Assembly (NCBI GenBank): GCA_949295905.1
Contig: CASFNA010000022.1
Location: 62,001 to 126,000, forward strand
Source: an uncultured Prevotellaceae bacterium
GTDB lineage: Bacteria; Bacteroidota; Bacteroidia; Bacteroidales; Bacteroidaceae
Direction of reading: 5' to 3'
Length of the DNA stretch: 64,000 nt
Both the position numbers and the translations under genes were made by a program. Shown here piece after piece: positions 17,915 to 25,569 of this stretch. Below the pieces are notes generated by a model. That model worked only from the letters and a program-made list of their open reading frames with translations, was not told the DNA's origin and searched no databases. Numbering within the stretch: the stretch's first letter is position 1; the number at the start of each line of letters is the position of its first letter.

Positions 17915-20900
17915 TTAGAACTCAAGATTGAAACCTACACGCCAGACGCGGGCCTGCGGATACACTCCGTAATCCACGCCGAGCGACGTTCCGCCGGAGG
18001 ATATTTCCGGGTCGAAGCCGTGGTACTTGGTTAACGTGAGGAGATTCTCGGCAGACACGTACACGCGCAGCCTGTTGACAAACACCTTTTGGGTGAGTTT
18101 CTGCGGCAGTGTGTAGCCAAGCTCTATGTTCTTCAGGCGCAGGTATGAAGCGTCGTGCACGTAGAGGTCGGATGATTTCCAGTTGTCCGACGCGTCGCCC
18201 ACGATGAAGATGGGATACTTGTTTGACGTTCCGGGGCCCGTCCAGCGGTCGAGCATCCATGCCGGCAGGTTGATTGAGTTGATGTCGATTCGCCTTGTGG
18301 CGTCAAACACGTCGTTGCCGGCCGTGCCCTGCCACATCATCGCGAAGTCGAGTCCGCGCCATGCGGCGGTGAAGTTGAAGCCGAACGTCCAGTCGGGCAT
18401 GCCCTTTCCTATTTTCGTTCGGTCGTTGTCGTCAATCTTTCCGTCGTTGTTCAGGTCCTTGAAGCGCACGTATCCGGGCTTGGCGTTGGGCTGGATGGGC
18501 TCGCCCGTCGGGCCTACGTAAGCGTCGATTTCCTCCTGTGTCTGGAAGATTCCGGCCGTCTTGAGACCGTAGAAGTAAGGGAAGGGCTCGCCGTTCATGG
18601 CGCGTGTGATTGTACCCACGTTGATGAAGGAGTCGTATGACGCCCAGCCGGTGTCGTTGCCAAGCTCGACAAGCTTGTTCATCAGGTATGAGGCGTTGCC
18701 GCGGATGTTGAAAGTGGCGTCGGCCACACGGAACTTGTAGCCCAGCTCAAACTCCACACCGGAGTTGTCCATCTTGCCGACGTTGCCAATGGGCTTTGAC
18801 TCGCCCACGTACGACGGTATGTTCATTGTCATAAGCATGCCGTTGGTTCTCTTGATGTAGTAGTCCACGGAGAACGTGAGGGCGTTGTTAAGGAAGCCCA
18901 GGTCGAGGCCTATGTCGGTCTGCTCCGACTCCTCCCACTTCAGGTCGGGGTTCGACAAGCCGTTGGCCTTGACGCCGTTTACCACGCTCTCGCCGCGTCC
19001 CAACACGTAGTTGTTGCCCGTCGCGGTGAAGACGGCGTAGCGGAAGTCGTCTATGTTCTCGTTACCGTTCTTGCCCCAGCTGGCTCGCAGCTTCATGTTG
19101 GTAAGCCAAGAGGGGCGCTTCTGCATGAACGGTTCGTTGGTGACGTTCCATCCCAGCGAGAACGAGGGGAACGTAGCATACTTGTTGTTGGTGCCGAAGC
19201 GGCTGGAGCCGTCGCGTCGCACGGTGGCCTGGAACATGTACCGCTCGGCGTAGTTGTAGCTCAGTCGGGCGAAGAGCGACGATAGCGTGTGGGGGTTCGA
19301 CGGTCCGCCCCAGCCGTCGCGGTCGCCGTTCTCGGCCAGTCCGCTGGCGAAGTTGATGTAAGGCTTTGACAGGTCGATGAGTCCGCGGCGGCTCGCGCCG
19401 AGCGTCCAGCCGGTGTTCTTCATGGCCGACTGTCCGAGGACGACGTTGAACGAGTGGTCGCCAATGGTCTTGTCGTATGTCAGCACGTTCTCAAGCTGCC
19501 ACACCGTGCTGCGGTCGCTCTCCTGCGACGCGCTGGTGTGGGTGGCCTTGTTGCTGGTGGTGAGGTAGTAAAGCTCGGTGTGGCTCTCGTTACCCCAGAA
19601 GTACATGTCGGCCCCGTAGGATATGCGGTACTTCAGTCCGTCCCATATCTGCATCTCGGCCGCGAAGTTGGCGACGAACTTGTGGGTCCAGTTCAACGCT
19701 CCGGGGAGCGAGAGCATAGCCAGAGGGTTGGCCATGTCGTTGAACATCGTTCCTGATATGGTGTACGGTTCGCCCGACGGCGACAATATCGGGCCGGGAT
19801 AGTCGGGCTGTGTCTGGCGGTAATACTCGTCCTGCGCCTCGGCGGCGGCGCCGCTAAGCGTGGGCGTAAGGATTGGCGAGAGGGCCAGGGCGGCGCCGAG
19901 CGGCGAGCCGAACTGCGAGTTGACCTCGATGTTGCGGCTCTTTACGCGGGCGTAGGCGAGGTTCACCGTGACGTCGAGCTTGTTGAGCCAGTTACGCTTC
20001 TTGGACTCGTCGAACACCTTGTACTTGGTGTTGCTGCGCAGGGAGAGGCGCTGGTAGTTGGAGCGGTTGAAGTTGCCGCCGACGATGCCGTCCTGCGTGT
20101 AGTAGCCGAGCGACAGGTAGTAATTCACATTGTCGGAGGCTCCGCTCATGGTGACATCATGGTTTACTACGGGCGCGTTGTCGTAGAACACCTCGTCCTG
20201 CCAGTCCGTACCCGTGGTGACGGGGCGGCCCATGGCATCGGTAAGATTGTAGGGGTCGGCGTATGGAGCCTCCATGCCGGCGTTGGTGTACCCCTCGTTC
20301 ATCATCACGGCGTACTCCGTAGCGTTGAGGAGGTCGCGCTTGCGCCACTTGCTCTGCCATCCGTAAGAGAAGTTGTAGTTGACCTTCACCTTGCCCTTCG
20401 TGCCACTCTTGGTGGTGACCAGCACCACGCCGTTGGCCGCGCGCGCACCGTAGATTGCGCCCGAGGCGGCGTCCTTGAGCACCTCGATGCTCTCGATGTC
20501 GCTCGGGTTTACGTAGTCGAGGCCGCCCTCGATGGGCATTCCGTCGACGATGTAGAGCGGGTCGGAGTTGTTTATGGTGCCGATACCGCGCACGCGGATT
20601 TTCGCCGCCGCTCCCGGCTGTCCCGAAGACGACGTTACGGTGACGCCGGCGGCGAGGCCCTTCAGGGCGTTGTCCATGCGGACGGGCGCCGTCATGCCCA
20701 GCTCGTCAGAGCCTACCTTGGCTATTGAGGCCGTCACGACGCTCTTCTTCTGCACGCCGTAACCCACCACGACAAGCTCGTTGAGCGTGGCGTTGTCCTC
20801 GTGCATGACGATGCGCATGCCTGCCGCGGCCTTGGCCTCGACCGTCTTGTACCCTATGTACGATATGGTTATCGTACTGCCTTCGGGCACTTGTGCCAAC

Positions 20901-21085
20901 TTGAACGCTCCGTCAAGGTCGGAGACTGCGCCCTGTGTGCTTCCTTTCTGGAAGATTGAGGCGCCGATGATAGGCTCGCCGACATCATCGACGACAGTAC
21001 CGGAGCACACAAACTCTTGCGCGTACATCGTCATGGACACCAACGAGACCAGCAACGTCAGGATGAATGACTTACACTTTTTCAT
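17915..21085 (-). CDS. susC: SusC/RagA family TonB-linked outer membrane transporter
   Basis: 1056 residues. A signal peptide (SFILTLLVSLVSMTMYAQ) is followed by a carboxypeptidase-regulatory-like domain (VVDDVGEPIIGASIFQKGS). The SusC signature ELVVVGYGVQKKSVVTASIA precedes the plug with RIRGIGTINNSDPLYIVDG-type motifs. The beta-barrel ends in phenylalanine (RVGFNLEF). It imports oligosaccharides bound by SusD using TonB energy. No N-terminal STN domain is present, so there is no sign of anti-sigma signalling. With susD, two GH3 enzymes and a DUF6377 regulator it forms a small PUL that lacks an endo-acting enzyme, suggesting uptake of short beta-linked oligosaccharides. Confidence 0.96.
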   Translation of the reverse strand: MKKCKSFILTLLVSLVSMTMYAQEFVCSGTVVDDVGEPIIGASIFQKGSTQGAVSDLDGAFKLAQVPEGSTITISYIGYKTVEAKAAAGMRIVMHEDNATLNELVVVGYGVQKKSVVTASIAKVGSDELGMTAPVRMDNALKGLAAGVTVTSSSGQPGAAAKIRVRGIGTINNSDPLYIVDGMPIEGGLDYVNPSDIESIEVLKDAASGAIYGARAANGVVLVTTKSGTKGKVKVNYNFSYGWQSKWRKRDLLNATEYAVMMNEGYTNAGMEAPYADPYNLTDAMGRPVTTGTDWQDEVFYDNAPVVNHDVTMSGASDNVNYYLSLGYYTQDGIVGGNFNRSNYQRLSLRSNTKYKVFDESKKRNWLNKLDVTVNLAYARVKSRNIEVNSQFGSPLGAALALSPILTPTLSGAAAEAQDEYYRQTQPDYPGPILSPSGEPYTISGTMFNDMANPLAMLSLPGALNWTHKFVANFAAEMQIWDGLKYRISYGADMYFWGNESHTELYYLTTSNKATHTSASQESDRSTVWQLENVLTYDKTIGDHSFNVVLGQSAMKNTGWTLGASRRGLIDLSKPYINFASGLAENGDRDGWGGPSNPHTLSSLFARLSYNYAERYMFQATVRRDGSSRFGTNNKYATFPSFSLGWNVTNEPFMQKRPSWLTNMKLRASWGKNGNENIDDFRYAVFTATGNNYVLGRGESVVNGVKANGLSNPDLKWEESEQTDIGLDLGFLNNALTFSVDYYIKRTNGMLMTMNIPSYVGESKPIGNVGKMDNSGVEFELGYKFRVADATFNIRGNASYLMNKLVELGNDTGWASYDSFINVGTITRAMNGEPFPYFYGLKTAGIFQTQEEIDAYVGPTGEPIQPNAKPGYVRFKDLNNDGKIDDNDRTKIGKGMPDWTFGFNFTAAWRGLDFAMMWQGTAGNDVFDATRRIDINSINLPAWMLDRWTGPGTSNKYPIFIVGDASDNWKSSDLYVHDASYLRLKNIELGYTLPQKLTQKVFVNRLRVYVSAENLLTLTKYHGFDPEISSGGTSLGVDYGVYPQARVWRVGFNLEF

Positions 21086-21136
21086 AACTTAAAGTTTGGT
21101 TTTAGTTTAAGGATTGTTTTCATGATATCCGTGTTG

Positions 21137-21144
21137 CAAAATTA
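21137..21144 (-). promoter_or_regulatory. -7 box for susC
   Basis: TAATTTTG on the minus strand, about 52 bp before the susC start. No consensus TTTG at -33, which would fit an activator-dependent promoter. Confidence 0.5.
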
Positions 21145-21176
21145 TCTTGAATAAGCAACAGGAAAAAGCCCACAAA

Positions 21177-21270
21177 TGCAAAAAGTGGACGGCGGCGGCG
21201 CTCCCTCGGAAGTTATCTCGCTGTAAATCAACATGTTAACGGAAACGTTACCATCTGCAAAAAGTGGACG
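21177..21270. promoter_or_regulatory. 15-bp direct repeat pair upstream of susC
   Basis: TGCAAAAAGTGGACG occurs at 21177-21191 and again at 21256-21270, same orientation, 79 bp apart, upstream of the susC -7 box. A candidate activator site for the PUL; no such pair was noticed elsewhere in the window. Confidence 0.45.
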
Positions 21271-21350
21271 CATATTAAACCGCAAAACCCCTTTCCATCG
21301 GCAAAAACGCGTCGGCCGAAGGCAAAACCCTGCACTTTGCCAGCATGCTT

Positions 21351-21603
21351 GTCAGGCTCATCCGGCACATCGGGCTTATCGGGCCAATAAGCCTAATGGG
21401 CCTGATGAGCCGAACAGGCAGAACCCGATTGACGGCCTTTCGCCTTGCAAAAGGCCGTCAATCGCACGGCAAAAGGCCACGTTTTGCATGCTAAAAGACG
21501 GCCTTTTGGCAACCACCTGATTATCAGCGGATTATCAGGCGCATTTAGCTCATTGGGCTTATTTGGCCTAATAAGCCCGATAAGCCCAATGAGCCTAATA
21601 CGC
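21351..21603. repeat. Family B array - family A cluster (A4) - family B array
   Basis: B units at 21351-21417 (GGCTCATCC, GGCACATCG, GGCTTATCG, then inverted) and 21531-21603 flank an A cluster at 21425-21511. The A cluster has perfect 14-bp arms, GATTGACGGCCTTT (21427-21440) and 21450-21463. This fills the middle of the 778-bp gap between divergent susC and the helicase; CTGATTATCAG lies at the A/B junction. Confidence 0.8.
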
Positions 21604-21655
21604 CAAAGCTGCGTAACAAGCCGCAAAAGCATATAAAGCACACTTCCCTTGGAGA

Positions 21656-21740
21656 GTGGCTGAGGATAGGCATCACGCCCTGTCTCCTCCCCTCGGGGAG
21701 GTTGGGTGGGGGCTTCCATAGAGGCCGGGAGGGGGCTTTT
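21656..21740. repeat. Family G C-rich palindrome
   Basis: CTCCTCCCCTCGGGGAGG followed by GTTGGGTGGGGGCTT and GGCCGGGAGGGGGCTTT. The same block appears in about ten other gaps of the window. Confidence 0.7.
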
Positions 21741-21762
21741 TTCCTTTTTTTCTCGCATTTAT

Positions 21763-21793
21763 TTTGCAGTTCCCTCGGCTTGCACTATCTTTG
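21763..21793 (+). promoter_or_regulatory. Promoter of the DEAD-box helicase gene
   Basis: TTTG (21763-21766), 19 bp, TATCTTTG (21786-21793). Consensus; predicts a leader of about 65 nt before the TTG start at 21864. Confidence 0.8.
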
Positions 21794-21863
21794 CACCCGT
21801 GAAAGCCAAACGGAGCTTGAACGTTTGGCGTGACTGCAGTTTTTTATACATAAAATTTTTAGA

Positions 21864-23750
21864 TTGAAGACATTTGAAGAATTGGGCGTGAGCGAGGAAA
21901 TACGCCGCGCCATCGAGGAATTGGGCTTCGAGCAGCCAATGCCTGTACAAAAGGAAGTAATACCGTATCTGTTGGGAAACAGGAACGACGTCATAGCCCT
22001 GGCGCAGACCGGCACGGGCAAGACGGCGGCTTTCGGCATACCGGTATTGCAGCGCACCGACTCTCGCGTGCGCCAGACGCAGGCCATAGTGCTTAGCCCT
22101 ACGAGGGAGTTGTGCCTTCAGATTGCCGATGACCTGAAGGACTTTTCAAAGTACATGGACGGCATACACATCGTGCCCGTTTACGGAGGAACGTCCATAG
22201 AGAACCAAATCCGCTCGCTAAAGAAGGGAGCGCAAATAATCGTAGCCACCCCGGGACGACTCATCGACCTGATGCACCGCGGCGTGGCGAAGCTCGAGGC
22301 CGTAAAGAACGTCGTGCTCGACGAGGCCGACGAGATGCTCAACATGGGCTTCTCCGAGAGCATCGACGAAATACTGGCAGGCGTGCCCAAGGACCGCAAC
22401 ACGCTGCTCTTCTCGGCTACGATGAGCCGCGAAATAGAGAAAATAGCCCGCAACTACCTTACCGACCCGAAGGAAATAGTGGTGGGAAGCCGCAACGAGG
22501 GCGCCGAACACGTCAACCACATCTATTACATGGTGAACGCCAAGGACAAGTACCTGGCACTGAAGCGCATAGTTGACTACTACCCGAAAATCTTTGCAAT
22601 CATATTCTGCCGCACGAAGCGCGAGACTCAGGAAATAGCCGACAAGCTAATCCACGACGGCTACAACGCCGAGTCGCTGCACGGCGACCTCTCGCAGCAG
22701 CAGAGAGACCTCACTATGCAGAAGTTCCGCCAGCACCTGACGCAGCTGCTCGTGGCTACCGACGTGGCGGCGCGCGGCCTCGACGTGGACGACCTGACGC
22801 ACGTCATCAACTACGGACTGCCCGACGACATCGAGAGCTACACCCACCGCAGCGGACGTACTGGCCGCGCGGGCAAGAAGGGAACGTCAATCTCGATTGT
22901 ACACACCAAGGAAAAGTCGAAAATACGCGCCATAGAGAAGACCATAGGCAAGGACTTCGTGCAGGGTGACATACCGTCGGCCGAGGAAATATGCAAGAAG
23001 CAGCTGTACAAGGTGATGGACCAGATTGTCAAGACCGACGTGAACGACGAAGAAATAGCGCCCTTCATGGACGACATCAACCGCTACTTCGAGTTCATCG
23101 ACAAGGAGGACGTAATAAAGAAAATCGTCAGCCTGGAGTTCGGCAAGTTCCTCGCATACTACGCCGACGCGCCCGAAATAGAGAAACCTACCGGCCGCGG
23201 CGAAAAGAAAAAGAAGGAGCGCACCAGCGACGAGCGCAAGCGCACGCACAAGGCCGAAGCCGGCTACCGCCGCCTGTTCATCAACCTGGGCAAGGCCGAC
23301 GGCTTCTACCCGGGCGAGCTGATGCAGTTCGTCAACCGCAACATGCGCGGCGGACGGCAGGAAATAGGCGCAATCGACCTCATGTCGAAGATGTCGTACT
23401 TCGAAGTGCCCGAAAAGGATGCCGTGAAGGTGATGCGCGCGCTCGACGGCACCACGTACAAGGGCCGCCAGGTGCGCTGCAACGACGCCGACCGCGACTC
23501 GAAGCCGCAGCGCGGCGGATGGAAGAACGACAAGCCGGGCAGCTTCGAGAAGAAGTCGAAGCGGCGCGAACAGGAGGGCGGAGAACGCTCGGAGCGCCGC
23601 CGCAAGAAGGCCGAGGCCGACTTCCAGGAGAGCGGACGCAAGGACGACTGGCGGCAGTTCTTCAGCACAGGCGGCAAGGACATCAAGCTCGTAGGCGAAG
23701 AGCCCGACTTCAGCGAGGAAGGATGGGCACGCCGCAAGCCGAAGAAATAA
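21864..23750 (+). CDS. deaD: DEAD-box ATP-dependent RNA helicase, CsdA/DbpA type
   Basis: 628 residues; the start codon is TTG because no in-frame ATG lies between the promoter and the Q motif (GFEQPMPVQKEV). All core motifs are present: AQTGTGKTAAFG, PTRELCLQ, TPGR, DEADEML, SATM, then ARGLDVDDL and HRSGRTGRAGKKG. After the core, a DbpA-type RNA-binding fold (YRRLFINLGKADGFYPGEL, ~475-545) leads into a very basic, disordered tail. CsdA-type helicases help ribosome assembly and RNA turnover, often in the cold. A TTG start may hold expression down. Confidence 0.92.
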   Translation: MKTFEELGVSEEIRRAIEELGFEQPMPVQKEVIPYLLGNRNDVIALAQTGTGKTAAFGIPVLQRTDSRVRQTQAIVLSPTRELCLQIADDLKDFSKYMDGIHIVPVYGGTSIENQIRSLKKGAQIIVATPGRLIDLMHRGVAKLEAVKNVVLDEADEMLNMGFSESIDEILAGVPKDRNTLLFSATMSREIEKIARNYLTDPKEIVVGSRNEGAEHVNHIYYMVNAKDKYLALKRIVDYYPKIFAIIFCRTKRETQEIADKLIHDGYNAESLHGDLSQQQRDLTMQKFRQHLTQLLVATDVAARGLDVDDLTHVINYGLPDDIESYTHRSGRTGRAGKKGTSISIVHTKEKSKIRAIEKTIGKDFVQGDIPSAEEICKKQLYKVMDQIVKTDVNDEEIAPFMDDINRYFEFIDKEDVIKKIVSLEFGKFLAYYADAPEIEKPTGRGEKKKKERTSDERKRTHKAEAGYRRLFINLGKADGFYPGELMQFVNRNMRGGRQEIGAIDLMSKMSYFEVPEKDAVKVMRALDGTTYKGRQVRCNDADRDSKPQRGGWKNDKPGSFEKKSKRREQEGGERSERRRKKAEADFQESGRKDDWRQFFSTGGKDIKLVGEEPDFSEEGWARRKPKK

Positions 23751-23751
23751 G

Positions 23752-23791
23752 CCCCTCCCCAGCCCTCCCCAAGGGGAGGGAGCTTGGTATG
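23752..23791. repeat. Family G palindrome after the helicase
   Basis: CCCCTCCCCAGCCCTCCCCA then AGGGGAGGGAGCTTGG directly after the stop at 23750; could form the 3' hairpin of the helicase mRNA. Confidence 0.65.
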
Positions 23792-23815
23792 CTGACGATG
23801 TTTGGCATCCTTTGC

Positions 23816-24118
23816 TCATCAGGCTTATATTGCTCATCGGGCTTATTAGGCTTATTGGCCCAATGAGCCTAATGGGCCGGATAAACCGCTGATAATCAGA
23901 CAGCTTATAAAATGCCGCCTTTCGCAGCGCGAAAGGCGGCATTTTGCGTTGCCGTTTGCGGCCTTTCGTCTTGCAAAAGGCCGCAAACGGTATTCGGCTC
24001 ATCCGGCTCATGGGGCGTATTCGACCTATCAGGCCAATTGGGCTTATCTGCCAATTGGGCTTATCCGGCTTATTGGCCCAATGAGCCTAATGGGCCGAAT
24101 TAGCCCAATGAGCCGCCG
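23816..24118. repeat. Family B array - family A cluster (A5) - family B array
   Basis: B units (23816-23885 and 23994-24118; GGCTTATTA, GGCTTATTG, then CAATGAGCC, TAATGGGCC) enclose an A cluster at 23909-23990. The first A stem is perfect over 17 bp (AAAATGCCGCCTTTCGC, 23909-23925, with 23929-23945; 3-nt loop); the second has 15-bp arms starting CCGTTTGCGGCC. This is most of the 489-bp gap 23751-24239. Confidence 0.85.
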
Positions 24119-24135
24119 ATGAACGGCAAGGCATA

Positions 24136-24170
24136 CCTACTTACTCCTTCTCTCCTTACTCCTTTACTCC
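24136..24170. repeat. Family D array (D1)
   Basis: Run of ACTCCTT-type units (CCTACTTACTCCTTCTC...) in one orientation, immediately upstream of the cusB promoter. Confidence 0.65.
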
Positions 24171-24182
24171 TAAAAATGCAAC

Positions 24183-24211
24183 TTGGTTGCATTCAAAAAT
24201 CCTTATTTTTG
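24183..24211 (+). promoter_or_regulatory. Promoter of the efflux operon
   Basis: TTG (24183-24185), 18 bp, TATTTTTG (24204-24211), 28 bp before the ATG. The -7 box is consensus, the -33 box partial. Confidence 0.6.
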
Positions 24212-24239
24212 CGCCTAAAAACAAAAACACTGTGATTTT

Positions 24240-25379
24240 ATGAAGCACTACACACTCATCACCGCGGCCTGCGGCGCGCTGCTGCTGGCGGCCTGCGGAC
24301 ACGGCGGAGGACACGCCGAGGCCGACCACGGGCACGCCGACGAGGCCAAGGAGCACTCCGGCGAAATAGTAATCGACACGGCCGAGGCGCGCGCCTCGGG
24401 CATAGCCGTGGAGACGGTAAGGCCGGGCGAGTTCAGCGGAGTAATATCCTGCGGCGGCAAAATACTGGCCGCGCAGGGCGACGAGGCCACCGTCACGGCC
24501 ACCGTGGCGGGCATTGTGAGGCTTGTGCGCGGCGTGGCCGAAGGCTCGCCCGTGGGCAAGGGCGCAGCCGTGTTCACCATATCGTCGCGCAACTTGCAGG
24601 ACGACCCGGCGCGCCAGGCCGCCATCGCTTACCAGAAAGCCAAGAACGAGTACGAACGCGCGGCAAAGCTTGTAAAGGACAGGATTGTCACCCAAAAGGA
24701 CTTCAACCAAATACGCGCCGACTACGAGGCCGCCAAGACGGCTTACGAGGCCTTCAAGCAGGACGGCGCGGACGGCGGCGGCGTGGCCGTGAAGTCGCCC
24801 ATCGGCGGCTATGTGAAGACGTGCCTGGTGAAGGAAGGCGACTACGTAAGCGTGGGCCAGCCTATGATGACCGTCACGCAGACGCGCAAGCTCTACCTGC
24901 GCGCCAACGTTCCCGAGCGTTACTACGCGCAGATGGGCACGATAAGCTCGGCCAACTTCAAGACGGCTCACGGCGGCCGCGTGTACAGCCTCGCGCAGAT
25001 GGACGGCCGCCTCGTGGCCACCGGCAAGCAGACGGGCGACGGCTCGCCTTACATACCCGTGACCTTCGAGTTCAGCAACCGCGCCGATGTAGCTCCCGGT
25101 TCGTTCGTAGAGACCTACCTGCTCACCGCCCCGAGGCAGGGCGTAGTGACGGTTCCCGTCTCCGCGCTGACCGACGAGCAGGGCCTCAACTTCGTCTACA
25201 TACAGACCGACCCCACGTGCTATGAGCGGCGCGAGGTTGTCATCGGCCAGACCGACGGCGAGCGCGTGGAAATCAAGAGCGGACTGAAGGCCGGCGAAAA
25301 GGTGGTTACCGAGGGCGCGGTACAGGTGCGCCTGGCCGGTGCAAGCACCGCAATACCGGGACATACGCATAACCATTAG
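24240..25379 (+). CDS. RND efflux periplasmic adaptor, CusB/CzcB-like lipoprotein
   Basis: 379 residues; a lipoprotein signal with lipobox LAAC (Cys19) is followed by a histidine/acid-rich stretch (HGGGHAEADHGHADEAKEH) suited to metal binding, and the C-terminus ends GHTHNH. The middle has the HlyD/MFP layout: barrel-sandwich halves around a helical hairpin (~120-165), then beta-barrel domains. It links the inner-membrane pump encoded next door to the TolC-like channel. The His-rich N-terminus and the CusA-type pump argue for export of a soft metal or Zn/Co/Cd rather than drugs; which metal is unknown. Confidence 0.88.
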   Translation: MKHYTLITAACGALLLAACGHGGGHAEADHGHADEAKEHSGEIVIDTAEARASGIAVETVRPGEFSGVISCGGKILAAQGDEATVTATVAGIVRLVRGVAEGSPVGKGAAVFTISSRNLQDDPARQAAIAYQKAKNEYERAAKLVKDRIVTQKDFNQIRADYEAAKTAYEAFKQDGADGGGVAVKSPIGGYVKTCLVKEGDYVSVGQPMMTVTQTRKLYLRANVPERYYAQMGTISSANFKTAHGGRVYSLAQMDGRLVATGKQTGDGSPYIPVTFEFSNRADVAPGSFVETYLLTAPRQGVVTVPVSALTDEQGLNFVYIQTDPTCYERREVVIGQTDGERVEIKSGLKAGEKVVTEGAVQVRLAGASTAIPGHTHNH

Positions 25380-25556
25380 CCCCACCCCAACCAAGGGGAA
25401 GTCCCCTCCCGTCCTCCCCGAGGGGAGGAGAGTGGCTGCAATTATTAGATTAATGTACAAATATTAACAAACAAGTTCCTATCCGACCCGATGGCGTAGC
25501 CTTTCTCCTCCCCTCGGGGAGGCCGGGAGGAGGCTTCCCCTTAGCCGGGTTGGGGC
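25379..25556. repeat. Long family G inverted repeat inside the efflux operon
   Basis: Two ~52-bp arms (25379-25433 and 25500-25556), nearly complementary along their length (AGCCCCACCCC ... GAGGGGAGGAG against CTCCTCCCCTC ... TTGGGGCT), separated by ~66 bp of AT-rich DNA. It fills the gap between adaptor and pump genes and could fold in the mRNA to set their ratio. Confidence 0.8.
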
Positions 25557-25569
25557 TGTTCCTTTCATT

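Noticed and set aside
24156-25460. 434-codon frame antisense to the efflux adaptor
   Set aside because: Antisense shadow of the adaptor gene; it crosses the promoter and repeat blocks and has no recognisable domain.
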